A DNA stretch of 52,501 nt from Candidatus Methanophaga sp. AG-394-G06 (lineage in GTDB: Archaea; Halobacteriota; Syntropharchaeia; Alkanophagales; Methanospirareceae): positions 15,347 to 67,847 of the forward strand of contig PRCZ01000003.1 of assembly GCA_009903405.1 (NCBI GenBank), read 5' to 3'. The translations under genes and the position numbers were made by a program. How positions within the stretch are numbered: position 1 is the first letter of the stretch; every line of letters begins with the position of its first letter. Under the pieces are notes generated by a model. That model searched no databases and was not told the origin of the DNA. It was given only the letters and a program-made list of their open reading frames with translations. Positions 1 through 8,157 of the stretch are shown here, in pieces.

Positions 1-14
1 CGTATTTGTATAGC

Positions 15-1388
15 TCACCTCAAACAAAGCTCATTGACGAGCAATTTTTTGAGTTCCGCGTAGACATCTTTTGCCTGTAACCGCCATGTGGCGAAGACCG
101 AAGCGATGTACTGGTAATATTCAGCGCCATCCTCAGATCTAAAGGTGCCTATGATCTTCCGCATGAGCACATGCTCCCTGATAACCTGCTCGCTGAGATT
201 GTTCGTTGGCTCCATACCGGGATAAAGTAGGCATGTGTACCAATTTCCCAGACCGTTTCTGATATAAGTTACCGGCTTCTTCAGTTCCGTGAACTTGCTG
301 AAATGCTCCGCTAACTCTGCCATTTCACTATCCCTCACTTCTTTCTGCTGTTTCCGTTCTTCCATGGATGTCGGCGGGTCTTTGCCGAGGAACCCCTTCA
401 ATACCTTGAATTTTTCATGAATGGCTTCTGACAGCTCCTTACCGCCAGGTTGTTCAATGAACGCATCTACGTCTCTTATCTGGTGTGCCCAGCAGCGCTG
501 CAAAATCGGAATGATATTATAGGCTCGCCAGCCATCGACAACGCCTGCACCGCTAATATCCCCACCAAAAATTTCACGCAAAACGTTCTGGCCCCTCGAG
601 GGTCTGATCACTACCACCACCTCATCCTCTGGCGTCCTGAAAGTCCAGAGCCAATAGTTTTTACCGAGAACTCGTATCCCCGTCTCGTCCATATAATTCC
701 ACGTCGCAGCTCTGACTTTATCGATATTTGCGGAATAAGTAGTCTTGCAAGCGTCTCCTACACGGAGAATTGCATCCTGAATGCCCTTAGGAGTGATGTT
801 GAAGGAATTGAGATGTAAAGCGAAATCATTGATTCTACGAAGAACGCCCCGAAGGCTAAATTTCAACATTATCAGATATACAAGTAGATCTACGCCGAAT
901 CTACCCTTTTGAGGGCATTCCTCGTCCTTTGCGATAAACACATGTCCACAGTCCTGGCACTTATATTTGTGACGATTGAACTGAATGACCTCGATCTTGG
1001 GCGGTGGAGGGAGTTCTTCGATAACCTGCTTTTCAACGCCACACTCCTCTAAATTGCCACTGCCGCAAAGCTCACATTGATCGGTAGTAACTTCCACCAC
1101 CCTGTCAGGCTCAGGTGTTGGTCTGGTTGCCACCCTATGCCCATTTGGAGCACCACGCTTCTTTGATGAGTTCTTGGATTCTGAGTTCTTCTTATATCTT
1201 TGCGCGGAAGAAGGAGTATGCGGATTTTCATATTTGGCGAGTTTAGCTTTTAGCTCTTCAATTAGTTTTGCCTGCTCAGCAATTATTTTTGCTTTCGCTT
1301 CGTTATCGCTTTTCAACTCTGCTACTATTTCCTCTAGCCCCTTTATCTGGAGCTTCAAACTTTGATAATCGCTTGCTGTTACAGGCAT
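15..1388 (-). CDS. IS66-family DDE transposase (TnpC type)
   Basis: This 457-residue protein has the full IS66 transposase layout. An N-terminal coiled coil (residues about 8-55) is followed by a basic linker and a zinc-finger-like segment with CELC and CQDC pairs (about 103-147). The RNase-H-fold core carries DETGIRV (first Asp), VVDGWRAYN (second Asp) and EPTNNLSEQVIRE (Glu). Length is normal for the family and there are no internal stops, so it could be active. The small accessory genes tnpA and tnpB of bacterial IS66 elements are not seen upstream. The left end of the element lies at or beyond the window edge, and I could not identify terminal inverted repeats. It transposes DNA by cut-and-paste chemistry. 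Confidence 0.93.
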   Translation of the reverse strand: MPVTASDYQSLKLQIKGLEEIVAELKSDNEAKAKIIAEQAKLIEELKAKLAKYENPHTPSSAQRYKKNSESKNSSKKRGAPNGHRVATRPTPEPDRVVEVTTDQCELCGSGNLEECGVEKQVIEELPPPPKIEVIQFNRHKYKCQDCGHVFIAKDEECPQKGRFGVDLLVYLIMLKFSLRGVLRRINDFALHLNSFNITPKGIQDAILRVGDACKTTYSANIDKVRAATWNYMDETGIRVLGKNYWLWTFRTPEDEVVVVIRPSRGQNVLREIFGGDISGAGVVDGWRAYNIIPILQRCWAHQIRDVDAFIEQPGGKELSEAIHEKFKVLKGFLGKDPPTSMEERKQQKEVRDSEMAELAEHFSKFTELKKPVTYIRNGLGNWYTCLLYPGMEPTNNLSEQVIREHVLMRKIIGTFRSEDGAEYYQYIASVFATWRLQAKDVYAELKKLLVNELCLR

Positions 1389-1549
1389 CCCGCTATTTAG
1401 GCCCCCATCATCAAAAAAGTAATGTGACCATGCCTATTTAAATATGTTTGTCTCCTGAGGATAATATTGAGTAAATATGCTATTTCCATTACCCGCTACT
1501 GCATTATTATCGATGGGAAAATTCTGTAGCTAAACAAATACAAATAACC

Positions 1550-1612
1550 TATATATATACTACTACTTTAAAGCAGGATGTAGCCATGAGATCAATTAGG
1601 CGGGCGAGGTGA
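1550..1612 (+). promoter_or_regulatory. TATA box and 8-codon leader ORF ahead of the YwgA-like/PIN pair
   Basis: An alternating TATATATATA tract at about 1550-1559 is a likely archaeal TATA box. An ATG at 1586 opens a mini-ORF, MRSIRRAR, whose TGA stop (1610-1612) lies 3 nt before the GTG start at 1616 and inside the GAGGTGA ribosome-binding site. Four of its eight residues are Arg, two encoded by AGG. Translation of this leader would occupy the next gene's initiation site. Whether it is translated is unknown. The rest of 1389-1615 shows nothing else clear. Confidence 0.35.
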
Positions 1613-1615
1613 AAA

Positions 1616-2386
1616 GTGGAGGAGGAAGGATTACCAAAATTCTGGTCTATTTTGTATGCGTTGTATCGTCTAAAACGTATTTGTAACAGTTTTGAGCTTC
1701 AGAAGTATCTGTACCTTGCAAAAGTGGATGGCAAAGCGCCAATTGATTATATCTTTGTTGACGACTATTACGGGCCTTGCTGTTCATGCATAAAACAGGA
1801 TGCTATAGCTCTTGGAGAACAGGGCTATATAAAGGTATCATTTGAAAATGGCTGGGTCTTTGAAATTACCGAGGATGGAATAAAACAGGTTGAGAATTAT
1901 ATTAGGTCGGTACCAGTAGAAGTACGAAGATCATTTGACCTTATTTTAGAAAAATATATTTCCCTACCTCTGGTAAAGTTAAGAGATAATTGGTATATGA
2001 ACTCGAAACCACGTGATGAACACGAGCAAATAAAAAAGCAGCTACTCTCAGAGATAGATCTCTTATTGAATGAGTTCTCTCAATTTGAATCAAATGGTAA
2101 TTCGCTTTTCATACGCGGTTCAATAGATTATTGCCTGCTGGTGTTAAAGCGGGAAAATTTGGACGAAATTCAAAAGAATAACTTATTAGCCATAATTAAA
2201 GGATACCTTAAGAAAATCATGACATTAAGAGAGCTTACACGAGGTAATCAGAAGGTATTAGAGTATTTCTGCTTGAACGATATAAAAGAAGATTTTGAAC
2301 TGGCCCAAAAGGCATGTGTGGAATATAATGTCTTACCTGCGTTGTTCGATGACGACATAGATTTGTCCGCTCTTATTGAGGAATAA
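1616..2386 (+). CDS. YwgA/Panacea-like winged-helix protein (putative antitoxin or regulator)
   Basis: This 256-residue protein starts at GTG 1616 behind a GAGGTGA site. Residues about 20-95 resemble the YwgA/SocA/Panacea (DUF4065) fold. A helix with KYLYLAKV is followed by a (D)YYGPCCS motif where relatives have FYGPYS, then a helix ending LGEQGYIKV and a wing-like strand pair with ITEDGIKQV. The C-terminal 150 residues are helical and match nothing I recognise. Panacea-domain proteins are known as antitoxins for varied toxins. The partner here is a PIN nuclease gene starting 3 nt downstream, which fits a toxin-antitoxin pair. The family call is a pattern match and the antitoxin role is inferred from the gene pairing. 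An Arg-rich mini-ORF precedes it. Confidence 0.5.
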   Translation: MEEEGLPKFWSILYALYRLKRICNSFELQKYLYLAKVDGKAPIDYIFVDDYYGPCCSCIKQDAIALGEQGYIKVSFENGWVFEITEDGIKQVENYIRSVPVEVRRSFDLILEKYISLPLVKLRDNWYMNSKPRDEHEQIKKQLLSEIDLLLNEFSQFESNGNSLFIRGSIDYCLLVLKRENLDEIQKNNLLAIIKGYLKKIMTLRELTRGNQKVLEYFCLNDIKEDFELAQKACVEYNVLPALFDDDIDLSALIEE

Positions 2387-2389
2387 CAA

Positions 2390-3025
2390 ATGGGTTCGGG
2401 AGCGGAAGCACAAAAAATAGTCATATATGATACTAATTTGATAATTTATTATTGCTTTATGCACGAAGAGAAAATTAAAGGAAAGGCAGTAATTATTAGA
2501 GTTATGGGTTTTACGAACAGGATCCAAACACTTACAGAACAGTTTGTAACTGATGGTTTTGAAATTGAAACGATCTCAGGGGCGATGGCTGAGATCTTTG
2601 ATAAGGGCATAGCGAAAATTGTTGACGAATTTTGTGATGACCCCCAAACAAAAAGCTTGATCGGGCTTCCCGAAAGAGTGAAAATATCCAGTAGGATTCG
2701 GCTACGATTAGCACGGAAGACCGAGGAAAAGATTAAACGTCTACAGAATAAGGCATGGTTTAAAGTAATTGATTATCACCCGGACGAACGAGAGATAAGA
2801 GCGGTGAAGGATTTTTATCTGTCGCTTAACGGAACGCTAAAGATGGAAGAGCACAAGAGGAAGAAGAGGACGAGAGTGCCTTATCCCTCTGATATAGATA
2901 TGGCATTATTAACATACTCAAAGAAGACCGGAGCCCCGATAGTAACGAACGACAGTGATCTAACAGATTTTAAAGAAGAATTGGTGGCTAGAGGGTTATG
3001 CTCGGGCATAATAGTAGTTCCTTGA
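2390..3025 (+). CDS. PIN-domain ribonuclease (putative toxin)
   Basis: This 211-residue protein carries the PIN-fold acidic signature. IYDTNLIIYYCF (residues about 12-23) gives the first Asp. The C-terminal half has SDIDMALLTYSKK and VTNDSDLTDF (about 168-195), which supply the later acidic residues of the metal-binding site. PIN proteins are Mg/Mn-dependent RNases and are often VapC-type toxins. It is longer than a standard VapC of about 130 residues because of a basic Arg/Lys-rich helical insert at about 70-160, which may bind RNA. It begins 3 nt after the YwgA-like gene stop and is surely co-transcribed with it. A chromosomal RNA-processing role is the alternative to a toxin role. Confidence 0.75.
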   Translation: MGSGAEAQKIVIYDTNLIIYYCFMHEEKIKGKAVIIRVMGFTNRIQTLTEQFVTDGFEIETISGAMAEIFDKGIAKIVDEFCDDPQTKSLIGLPERVKISSRIRLRLARKTEEKIKRLQNKAWFKVIDYHPDEREIRAVKDFYLSLNGTLKMEEHKRKKRTRVPYPSDIDMALLTYSKKTGAPIVTNDSDLTDFKEELVARGLCSGIIVVP

Positions 3026-3055
3026 ATTTCAAATGTGGAGAGAGGTAAAAAAGTA

Positions 3056-3094
3056 GCTGAGAGATGCCAGGAATAACAATGGCACATCCTCAGC
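3056..3094. terminator. Stem-loop between convergent genes
   Basis: GCTGAG (3056-3061) pairs with CTCAGC (3089-3094) and an inner TGCCA (3065-3069) pairs with TGGCA (3080-3084). The structure sits between the 3' ends of the PIN gene and the minus-strand membrane gene. It is likely a shared terminator or a 3'-end RNA structure. Confidence 0.5.
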
Positions 3095-3120
3095 CATATT
3101 TTTGCAATTATAACTCACAT

Positions 3121-3792
3121 TTATTTCTCCTTCTTTTCTTCTTCTAGTTTTTCATGCATATACTCGCCAACGGTCTCTCTGCCGCCCCAGCCCACTGAAA
3201 TACCTATAGCGACTCCAATGCCTATTCCAATACCCCATGCTAACGGAACGAGGAACGTGTATATGATTTGCATGTTGATGAGTAACTGCTCCATCGCTAG
3301 TACAAGCACTACTACTACCATGATCACCTTAAGCACCGGTGCTATTATATCAGCGAGAAGAATCTTATGGGTTCCTAGTGTTTCATCTATCCACTTCATG
3401 GCGATTGCAATCAGTATCATTCCCACTACCAGTATTATGGCTGCTATGATCAGACGCGGGAAGTATAGCGCAAGCGCAGTCATGAAGTCGGACAGATATG
3501 GTATGTTCAACACGTTTACGGCTGCCATGATGAAGATGATGTATATAAACCATCTAATCACAACATCAAAAATTTTCGAAATACTCCATCCCGTTTTCTC
3601 GATCGTATCTCCCACACCTGCTTTGCTCACCATAGCGTCAACGCCAATTTTATCAAGTACTAATCGCACGACTTTCCCGAGTACACGCCCTAGAATCAAT
3701 CCAATTATCAGAAGTATTATCGCTCCAGCTATCGCAATTAATGTATCGAAAAACTTAACTTGTATAAATGCTGCTTCTAGTTCTTCTAACAT
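3121..3792 (-). CDS. Conserved TM-helix-repeat membrane protein (MscS-related channel)
   Basis: This 223-residue integral membrane protein has about five hydrophobic helices, at about 17-40, 75-98, 108-132, 150-170 and 178-203. It has the repeated pattern typical of 'conserved TM helix' proteins related to small-conductance mechanosensitive channels, for example LGRVLGKVVRLVLDKIGVD and GLILGR. It lacks the cytoplasmic beta and alpha/beta domains of full MscS. The Gly-rich last helix (IGIGIGVAIGISVGWGG) leads into a charged tail rich in Glu and Lys. The start is supported by an AGGAGGTGATAAG ribosome-binding site. A role in osmotic ion flux is inferred from the family. It appears to be a single-gene unit. 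Confidence 0.75.
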   Translation of the reverse strand: MLEELEAAFIQVKFFDTLIAIAGAIILLIIGLILGRVLGKVVRLVLDKIGVDAMVSKAGVGDTIEKTGWSISKIFDVVIRWFIYIIFIMAAVNVLNIPYLSDFMTALALYFPRLIIAAIILVVGMILIAIAMKWIDETLGTHKILLADIIAPVLKVIMVVVVLVLAMEQLLINMQIIYTFLVPLAWGIGIGIGVAIGISVGWGGRETVGEYMHEKLEEEKKEK

Positions 3793-3913
3793 TTTCTTAT
3801 CACCTCCTACTTGTTTTTATAGCGCTTATGTCATTACCTATTACTATGCAGGGACACAAAGGCCTATACTACGTATGTATTACGTGTATAAATAGTACGT
3901 GGGTACGGCTGAA

Positions 3914-3934
3914 GATACATGATACATGATACAT
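3914..3934. repeat. Three tandem GATACAT units
   Basis: A perfect 7-bp unit is repeated three times (3914-3920, 3921-3927, 3928-3934). It lies just upstream of the ribosome-binding site of a small ORF. Its function is unknown. Confidence 0.7.
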
Positions 3935-3951
3935 GATGCAGGAGGGTTTTG

Positions 3952-4056
3952 ATGGCGGTTCAGGCGTATAATGACTTGGAACTCCATCCGTCAAGTAAGC
4001 CAACAGGCAGACAAATACCATCAGCCTATTTAATATATCTGTCGGACACAGATTAG
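3952..4056 (+). CDS. Possible 34-residue small protein
   Basis: ATG at 3952 lies 5 nt after a strong AGGAGGG Shine-Dalgarno site (about 3940-3946) and opens a 34-codon frame. It begins MAVQAYNDLELHP and ends YLIYLSDTD before TAG. It does not resemble a family I know. The strong ribosome-binding site is the main support. The 480-bp gap between the channel gene and the CbiX-like gene holds no other gene candidate. It could equally be a relic of a displaced gene's 5' end. Confidence 0.3.
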   Translation: MAVQAYNDLELHPSSKPTGRQIPSAYLIYLSDTD

Positions 4057-4096
4057 AGGTACAGGGACATTTTTTTCAAAATTCCTAACCTTTTTC

Positions 4097-4270
4097 GGCT
4101 TTTTAGCCAAAACCAAATATAATTAGGGCGTGATTTATATGCCCCTTACAACAAACCCTTTTTCTAAAGAAAAAGGCTTTACCGAAAAAGTTGTTGGTCA
4201 AGCTTTCTTTTAAACCATTTATTTAGAAAAGCGTTTACGAAAAACGCTTCGCAGTAAAAGAAAGAAAGGT
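4097..4270. repeat. Hairpin-rich repeat block (family B member plus AGCGTTT hairpin)
   Basis: Three fold-backs occur in succession. GGCT-TTTT-AGCC lies at 4097-4108. CCTTTTTC-TAAA-GAAAAAGG lies at 4157-4176 and is followed by GGCTTTACCGAAAAAG. AGCGTTT-ACGAA-AAACGCT lies at 4230-4248. The second resembles elements after both FtsX-type permease genes and near 30.05 kb. The third recurs almost exactly at 35.86 kb inside a coding region. The block directly precedes the CbiX-like gene and may affect its mRNA. Confidence 0.7.
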
Positions 4271-4278
4271 TTTAGGGG

Positions 4279-6003
4279 ATGAAAAGAAAAAACGAAAAAA
4301 TGAATGAAACGAAAAGAAGATTAAGCGCTGTTGTAGTGCTAACAGGCATCTTAATCCTGGGTGCTATTGTGCTCTCTACGGAAATTGCAGGTGCAGAGTC
4401 GATGACGCCAGAGGAGCTCTTTGAGGCTCTCTCTGGCGGTCGGGCTATGAATGGCACAATGACAATAGGTGAACAGACTTCACCTACTATCGGCACGAGA
4501 ACTGTTATTCTGACCGGACCGACTTCTGCCGATTTTGTTATGATGCTGGAAGGAGAGGATGAAGCTGAGACAGGGGAAGCGTGGTGGGACGCGGACAAAG
4601 AGAAGTTTGCGATCAAGGAGGGAGACGAGGAACCCCTGTATTATGATTTACTGCCAAATGGCTATGGTAGCACTTATGAAATGGACGGTCTTCCCGAGTT
4701 GGACATCAGGGAGAATGTTACCTGCGAGGAGAGAGAGACTTTTGTTGATGAGAATACCACGGTAAAGACCTGGACAGCGAAAAATACAACTGGTGTCGTG
4801 GTAGCAAAATGGGAAGGTACGTTCACCCGGATCAAAGAGGCACCTGTTGAGGAGAACGAGACGATAAACATTGCAGTGGACAAACACGATGAAGCGGGCG
4901 TTACAAAGATAATCGCAGTACCGCTGTTCATATCATCACACAGCGGGCACATTGGCGAGATCGAGTATGTGCTTGGGCTGCGCGAGGAACTGCCGATGAT
5001 GAGCAGGAGGAGTAGACGAGTATTTGTCGAAGGAAAAGAGCTGGAACGTTCTATTGTAGCCCTTGAAGGAAGATACCGCGTTTCCTACACACCAATAGCT
5101 GAGACAGTAAGCGCAATGGGAGTAACAGCAAAGCAGCACCACGGCGGAGGAGAAGCGGAGGAAGAAGAACTCGTTCCCGTTGATACACAAACGAAGATCG
5201 TACTAGCGAATGCTATTGATGACCACTGGGCGATTGCGGATATTCTGGTGGATCACGCGGCTGCATTAAACGAAGATCCCGCCAATGAAACCATCGTACT
5301 CATTGCACACGGAACAGATAATGAATCCAATTTTGCAGGTTGGGTGAGCAGTTCCAAGTCGCTTGCAGAGCAGATGAAACTCAAATTGAGGTACGAAATG
5401 GGACTCAATATAAATGATGTACGATATTCTTTTGTATTTCCAAATGAGACGCTACATTCAGACCTCTTAGTAAGAGCGGTAGTGGAGAATGTTTCCGCGA
5501 CATCTGACACCATTGTGGTTCCGCTAATGGTCAGCGAAGGGTATTTCACGGGTAGAAAAATCCCAGGGCTGTTGCAGAACCTCAGTTACGCATATCCGGA
5601 AAAAGGGGAGAGAGCGCTGACACCGCATCGAGGTGACGTGAAAATTAACTCCGGACATCCATCCGACGGGCACGTGATGACCTTTGAGTACATATTGGGT
5701 TCAACCTCAACCGAAGACCTCACAATTGACGAAGGCGCAGACATAGTGAATATTACGGCAGATAACTACGTCTACTCATTCACTCGGAAGTCCACCAATG
5801 ATTCAATCACGCTCCGGGTGAAGGAAGAGCTATTCCCGGAACGATTCTTTGAACTGAGGACGAAGTGCAAATTGGCGAAAATGGAAAAAGGCGATGTAAC
5901 GAAAGAGGAGATGAAGGCGTTTAAAATGTTCAAGGAAGAGCTAAAGGAGAAGTTGATGTATCTGCCAGTCGACTATCTTTTCGACAACGTGAACAAAAGT
6001 TGA
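4279..6003 (+). CDS. Secreted CbiX-like protein (extracytoplasmic sirohydrochlorin-chelatase fold)
   Basis: This 574-residue protein has an N-terminal signal or anchor helix (about 14-38, then AGAES). Residues about 45-200 form an unidentified beta-rich domain. A CbiX C-half-like segment, IIAVPLFISSHSGHIGEI (about 214-232), is followed by a fuller CbiX-like domain at about 300-450, with ETIVLIAHGTD and DTIVVPLMVSEGYFTG. The His of the AHG motif and the second-half hydrophobic strand match class II chelatases. Known CbiX and CfbA enzymes are cytoplasmic, so secretion is odd. The tail (about 460-574, with SGHPSDGHVMTFEYILG) is faintly like FmdE, but I do not press that. A role in metal or tetrapyrrole handling outside the cell is inference. 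ATG 4279 follows AGGGG; ATG 4300 is an alternative. Confidence 0.6.
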   Translation: MKRKNEKMNETKRRLSAVVVLTGILILGAIVLSTEIAGAESMTPEELFEALSGGRAMNGTMTIGEQTSPTIGTRTVILTGPTSADFVMMLEGEDEAETGEAWWDADKEKFAIKEGDEEPLYYDLLPNGYGSTYEMDGLPELDIRENVTCEERETFVDENTTVKTWTAKNTTGVVVAKWEGTFTRIKEAPVEENETINIAVDKHDEAGVTKIIAVPLFISSHSGHIGEIEYVLGLREELPMMSRRSRRVFVEGKELERSIVALEGRYRVSYTPIAETVSAMGVTAKQHHGGGEAEEEELVPVDTQTKIVLANAIDDHWAIADILVDHAAALNEDPANETIVLIAHGTDNESNFAGWVSSSKSLAEQMKLKLRYEMGLNINDVRYSFVFPNETLHSDLLVRAVVENVSATSDTIVVPLMVSEGYFTGRKIPGLLQNLSYAYPEKGERALTPHRGDVKINSGHPSDGHVMTFEYILGSTSTEDLTIDEGADIVNITADNYVYSFTRKSTNDSITLRVKEELFPERFFELRTKCKLAKMEKGDVTKEEMKAFKMFKEELKEKLMYLPVDYLFDNVNKS

Positions 6004-6128
6004 CACGGGTTGTTTTTTGAAAGAAAGTTTTTTAGATGATTTTAGATGCATGTAATTCAAATTGAAAGATATATACATACACCGTATTGGTTACAACTTT
6101 ATTAACTTCTAACAAGATACTGAGTAGT

Positions 6129-7370
6129 ATGAACGAAAGAAAGAAGATAGGAATAATCACAAGTGGCGGTGATTGCGGCGGATTAAATGCAGTTATCAAA
6201 GGAGTCAGTTCAATGGCAAATTATTATGGCCTGGAAAATGTTGTTATACCCAATGGCTATGCCGGGCTCTACAATCTAATTGATTTCGAAACAGATGATC
6301 TAATCAGTTTAGATTATATTCGCATGGGTTTGTTTCATTCAAATATAGCAGGATCTGAAGCAGGGCATTCACGAGTGAAAATCTCAAAATTGGATGATGA
6401 AAATAAATATAATCGGATTAAGCAAGGACTTGATAAACATTCTATTGACGCATTAGTAGTAAGTGGCGGAGACGACACCGGCTCTGTTGCTCTGGATTTA
6501 CTAAATAATGGCATTGCAATAAACCATGTTCCCAAAACAATGGATTTTGATCTTCAGTCATATAGCGTTGGCGGCGACTCCGCAATTAATGCCATATCAA
6601 AAATGGCTGCAAATCTCAGAACCACTGCAAGAAGCCATAACAGGATTATGATTTTAGAAGTCTTCGGCAGATATGCAGGGCATGCCGCTTTTAGAGGCGG
6701 TATTGCAGCCGATGCAGACTGTATAATTATACCGGAAGTTGCCCCTGATTTCGATGTTATTTATGAGGATATGTTTGCTAAATATACCGAGCGAATAAAA
6801 AGCTCAGACGTAAAAGCCGGCAGTTATTTGATTGTCGTTTCTGAAGCGCTAAAAGGTAATAAGCCTGAAGATGACGTTGACGAGCGCGGATTTTTAATAG
6901 ATAAGACAAGAGGTTCCGATGCATTTGGGCACTATCCTCTTGCGGGTTCCGGAAAGACAATAGAAGCGGAACTAAAGAAACGAATGAAAAATGATGAGAA
7001 GATGAAACAATTCATGGAGCAGGTGCACATGTATGTTCAGGGCCAATACGACATACCTGAAATCCGGGTGATCCGACCAACACATCTGGTACGGTGCGGC
7101 GATTCGTCCGCTTATGATGCTAATTTCGGTAAAGAATGCGGTGCAGGAGCAGTTATATTATTGATGCAAAATGTTACCGGTGCTACTGTTACAGGTGTAA
7201 GAAATGGTGTTGTAGAATATATGGACATCTCGGAAGCGATAAAACAAAATACAGTAAATCTTGATCAGGTTGCATTGCACGAGGCACTTGGGATTTGTTT
7301 CGGCCGGAAGACCAAAAAAACGGGTTTCGAAAAGAAAATGAAACTCGATAGGGTAAACAGGTATTTGTAG
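6129..7370 (+). CDS. 6-phosphofructokinase-family protein, PPi-type signature
   Basis: I start this gene at ATG 6129 (MNERKKIGIITSGGD, 413 residues) rather than the in-frame TTG at 6087. The extra residues are unlike the family, and a TATA-like ATATATACAT at about 6069-6078 places initiation near 6100. Phosphofructokinase motifs follow in order: IGIITSGGDCGGLNAVI (about 6-22), VSGGDDTGS (GGDD is typical of PPi-dependent enzymes), PKTMDFD, GGDSAINA, EVFGRYAGHAA and the C-terminal IRPTHLVRCG. It would phosphorylate fructose-6-phosphate with PPi, or act on another sugar phosphate. PKTMDFD differs from the usual PKTIDND: the catalytic Asp is kept but the neighbouring Asn is Phe. This leaves the substrate open. 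The gene is monocistronic. Confidence 0.82.
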   Translation: MNERKKIGIITSGGDCGGLNAVIKGVSSMANYYGLENVVIPNGYAGLYNLIDFETDDLISLDYIRMGLFHSNIAGSEAGHSRVKISKLDDENKYNRIKQGLDKHSIDALVVSGGDDTGSVALDLLNNGIAINHVPKTMDFDLQSYSVGGDSAINAISKMAANLRTTARSHNRIMILEVFGRYAGHAAFRGGIAADADCIIIPEVAPDFDVIYEDMFAKYTERIKSSDVKAGSYLIVVSEALKGNKPEDDVDERGFLIDKTRGSDAFGHYPLAGSGKTIEAELKKRMKNDEKMKQFMEQVHMYVQGQYDIPEIRVIRPTHLVRCGDSSAYDANFGKECGAGAVILLMQNVTGATVTGVRNGVVEYMDISEAIKQNTVNLDQVALHEALGICFGRKTKKTGFEKKMKLDRVNRYL

Positions 7371-7373
7371 TTC

Positions 7374-7482
7374 CAAGAAAATAAATTATTGACTCAGATT
7401 AACGCTGATTAAGACAGAAGAAATTAAATCCGTGTAAATCGGCGTCTTGTATTATGGCCTGTATTAACTTGACATTGTCACA
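7374..7482. repeat. Dispersed fold-back repeat, family A copy 1, with TTGACATTGTCA palindrome
   Basis: A degenerate copy of the CAGATTAACG...CGTGTAAATC element spans 7391-7446. It shares the left flank CAAGAAAATAAATTAT with the copy at 11300. A TATTAACTTGACATTGTCACA palindrome unit lies at 7463-7482. A separate CGCAGAGTGCGCAGAGA / CTCTGCGCCCTCGGCG fold-back runs from about 7490 to 7563. The rest of 7483-7592 holds no gene. Confidence 0.7.
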
Positions 7483-7592
7483 GATCATTTACCGCAGAGT
7501 GCGCAGAGACATTAGAAAAAACAAGCGTGGATTGGAACGCTCTTGAACTCTGCGCCCTCGGCGATCCCCGCGTTGATAAATCACTAGTTTTT

Positions 7593-7679
7593 ATGACAGT
7601 GCCTTTTGGGGTAATCTTCGGGTTAGGAATAGGAAGCTTGTTGGATAAAAATAAGGTGGCAAACAAAAATGGGACATAA
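7593..7679 (+). other. Short membrane-peptide ORF, probable 3' remnant of a gene
   Basis: A 28-codon frame reads MTVPFGVIFGLGIGSLLDKN and on to its stop, overlapping the next gene's start by 11 nt. It looks like the last transmembrane helix and polar tail of a membrane protein. No ribosome-binding site lies ahead of its ATG. AAGGTGG near its end serves the following gene. Most likely it is a leftover of a gene cut off by the repeat at 7490-7563. Confidence 0.3.
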
Positions 7680-8121
7680 AATCAAAATATTGGTAATCTG
7701 TCTGCTAATAGCCGGCGTGATAATAGCGGGAATTGTTTTAGGGGCTCACTCTCTCTACAACCTGGTTGAACAAAAAGAGAGTGGAGTAAATATTGCTTAT
7801 GATGTTGTTAGTTCTCAGGGACAGGGGGGGATTGAGAACCTTTCAGGTATGGAGAGCGTGAAGGTACATGGAACAGTCTGGAACATAGGAGATAAAGCGG
7901 CGAAAAACGTAACGGTAACCATAATATTTACAGACCCTGCACACGACAAAGTAGTTAGAAAAACGGTGGTAGAAGGAGTGGATTTGCTTCCGGATGGAGT
8001 GCAATACGAAAAATTTAATACAGTATATTTTAGAGAATTGACCATACCAAAAACATTAGTGAATGAAACAATTCAGGTTAATTGGATAGAAGACGGGCAG
8101 TTAAAAACTTTGAGCTCATGA
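7669..8121 (+). CDS. Membrane-anchored extracytoplasmic protein with CARDB/FxLYD-like domain
   Basis: This 150-residue protein has one N-terminal transmembrane helix (about 5-27) and an extracytoplasmic beta-sandwich domain (about 45-150). The pattern VKVHGTVWNIGDKAAKNVTVTI followed by a DLLPDG turn is typical of CARDB/FxLYD-like Ig folds found in archaeal surface proteins. AAGGTGG at 7654-7660 is a good ribosome-binding site. The stop is 36 nt before the RDD gene, so the two probably form one transcript. No enzymatic motif is present. A binding or scaffold role is inferred only from the fold. Confidence 0.6.
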   Translation: MGHKIKILVICLLIAGVIIAGIVLGAHSLYNLVEQKESGVNIAYDVVSSQGQGGIENLSGMESVKVHGTVWNIGDKAAKNVTVTIIFTDPAHDKVVRKTVVEGVDLLPDGVQYEKFNTVYFRELTIPKTLVNETIQVNWIEDGQLKTLSS

Positions 8122-8157
8122 GAGCGTGGGGCGATAACAGAAAAATAACGAAAAGAA

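Noticed and set aside
450-818. 122-codon plus-strand frame inside the IS66 transposase
   Set aside because: It is antisense to a clear transposase, has no ribosome-binding site and shows no family motif.
6087-6128. Upstream TTG start for the phosphofructokinase
   Set aside because: The added residues do not match the family, and the TATA element puts the transcript start near or inside this stretch; ATG 6129 is better.
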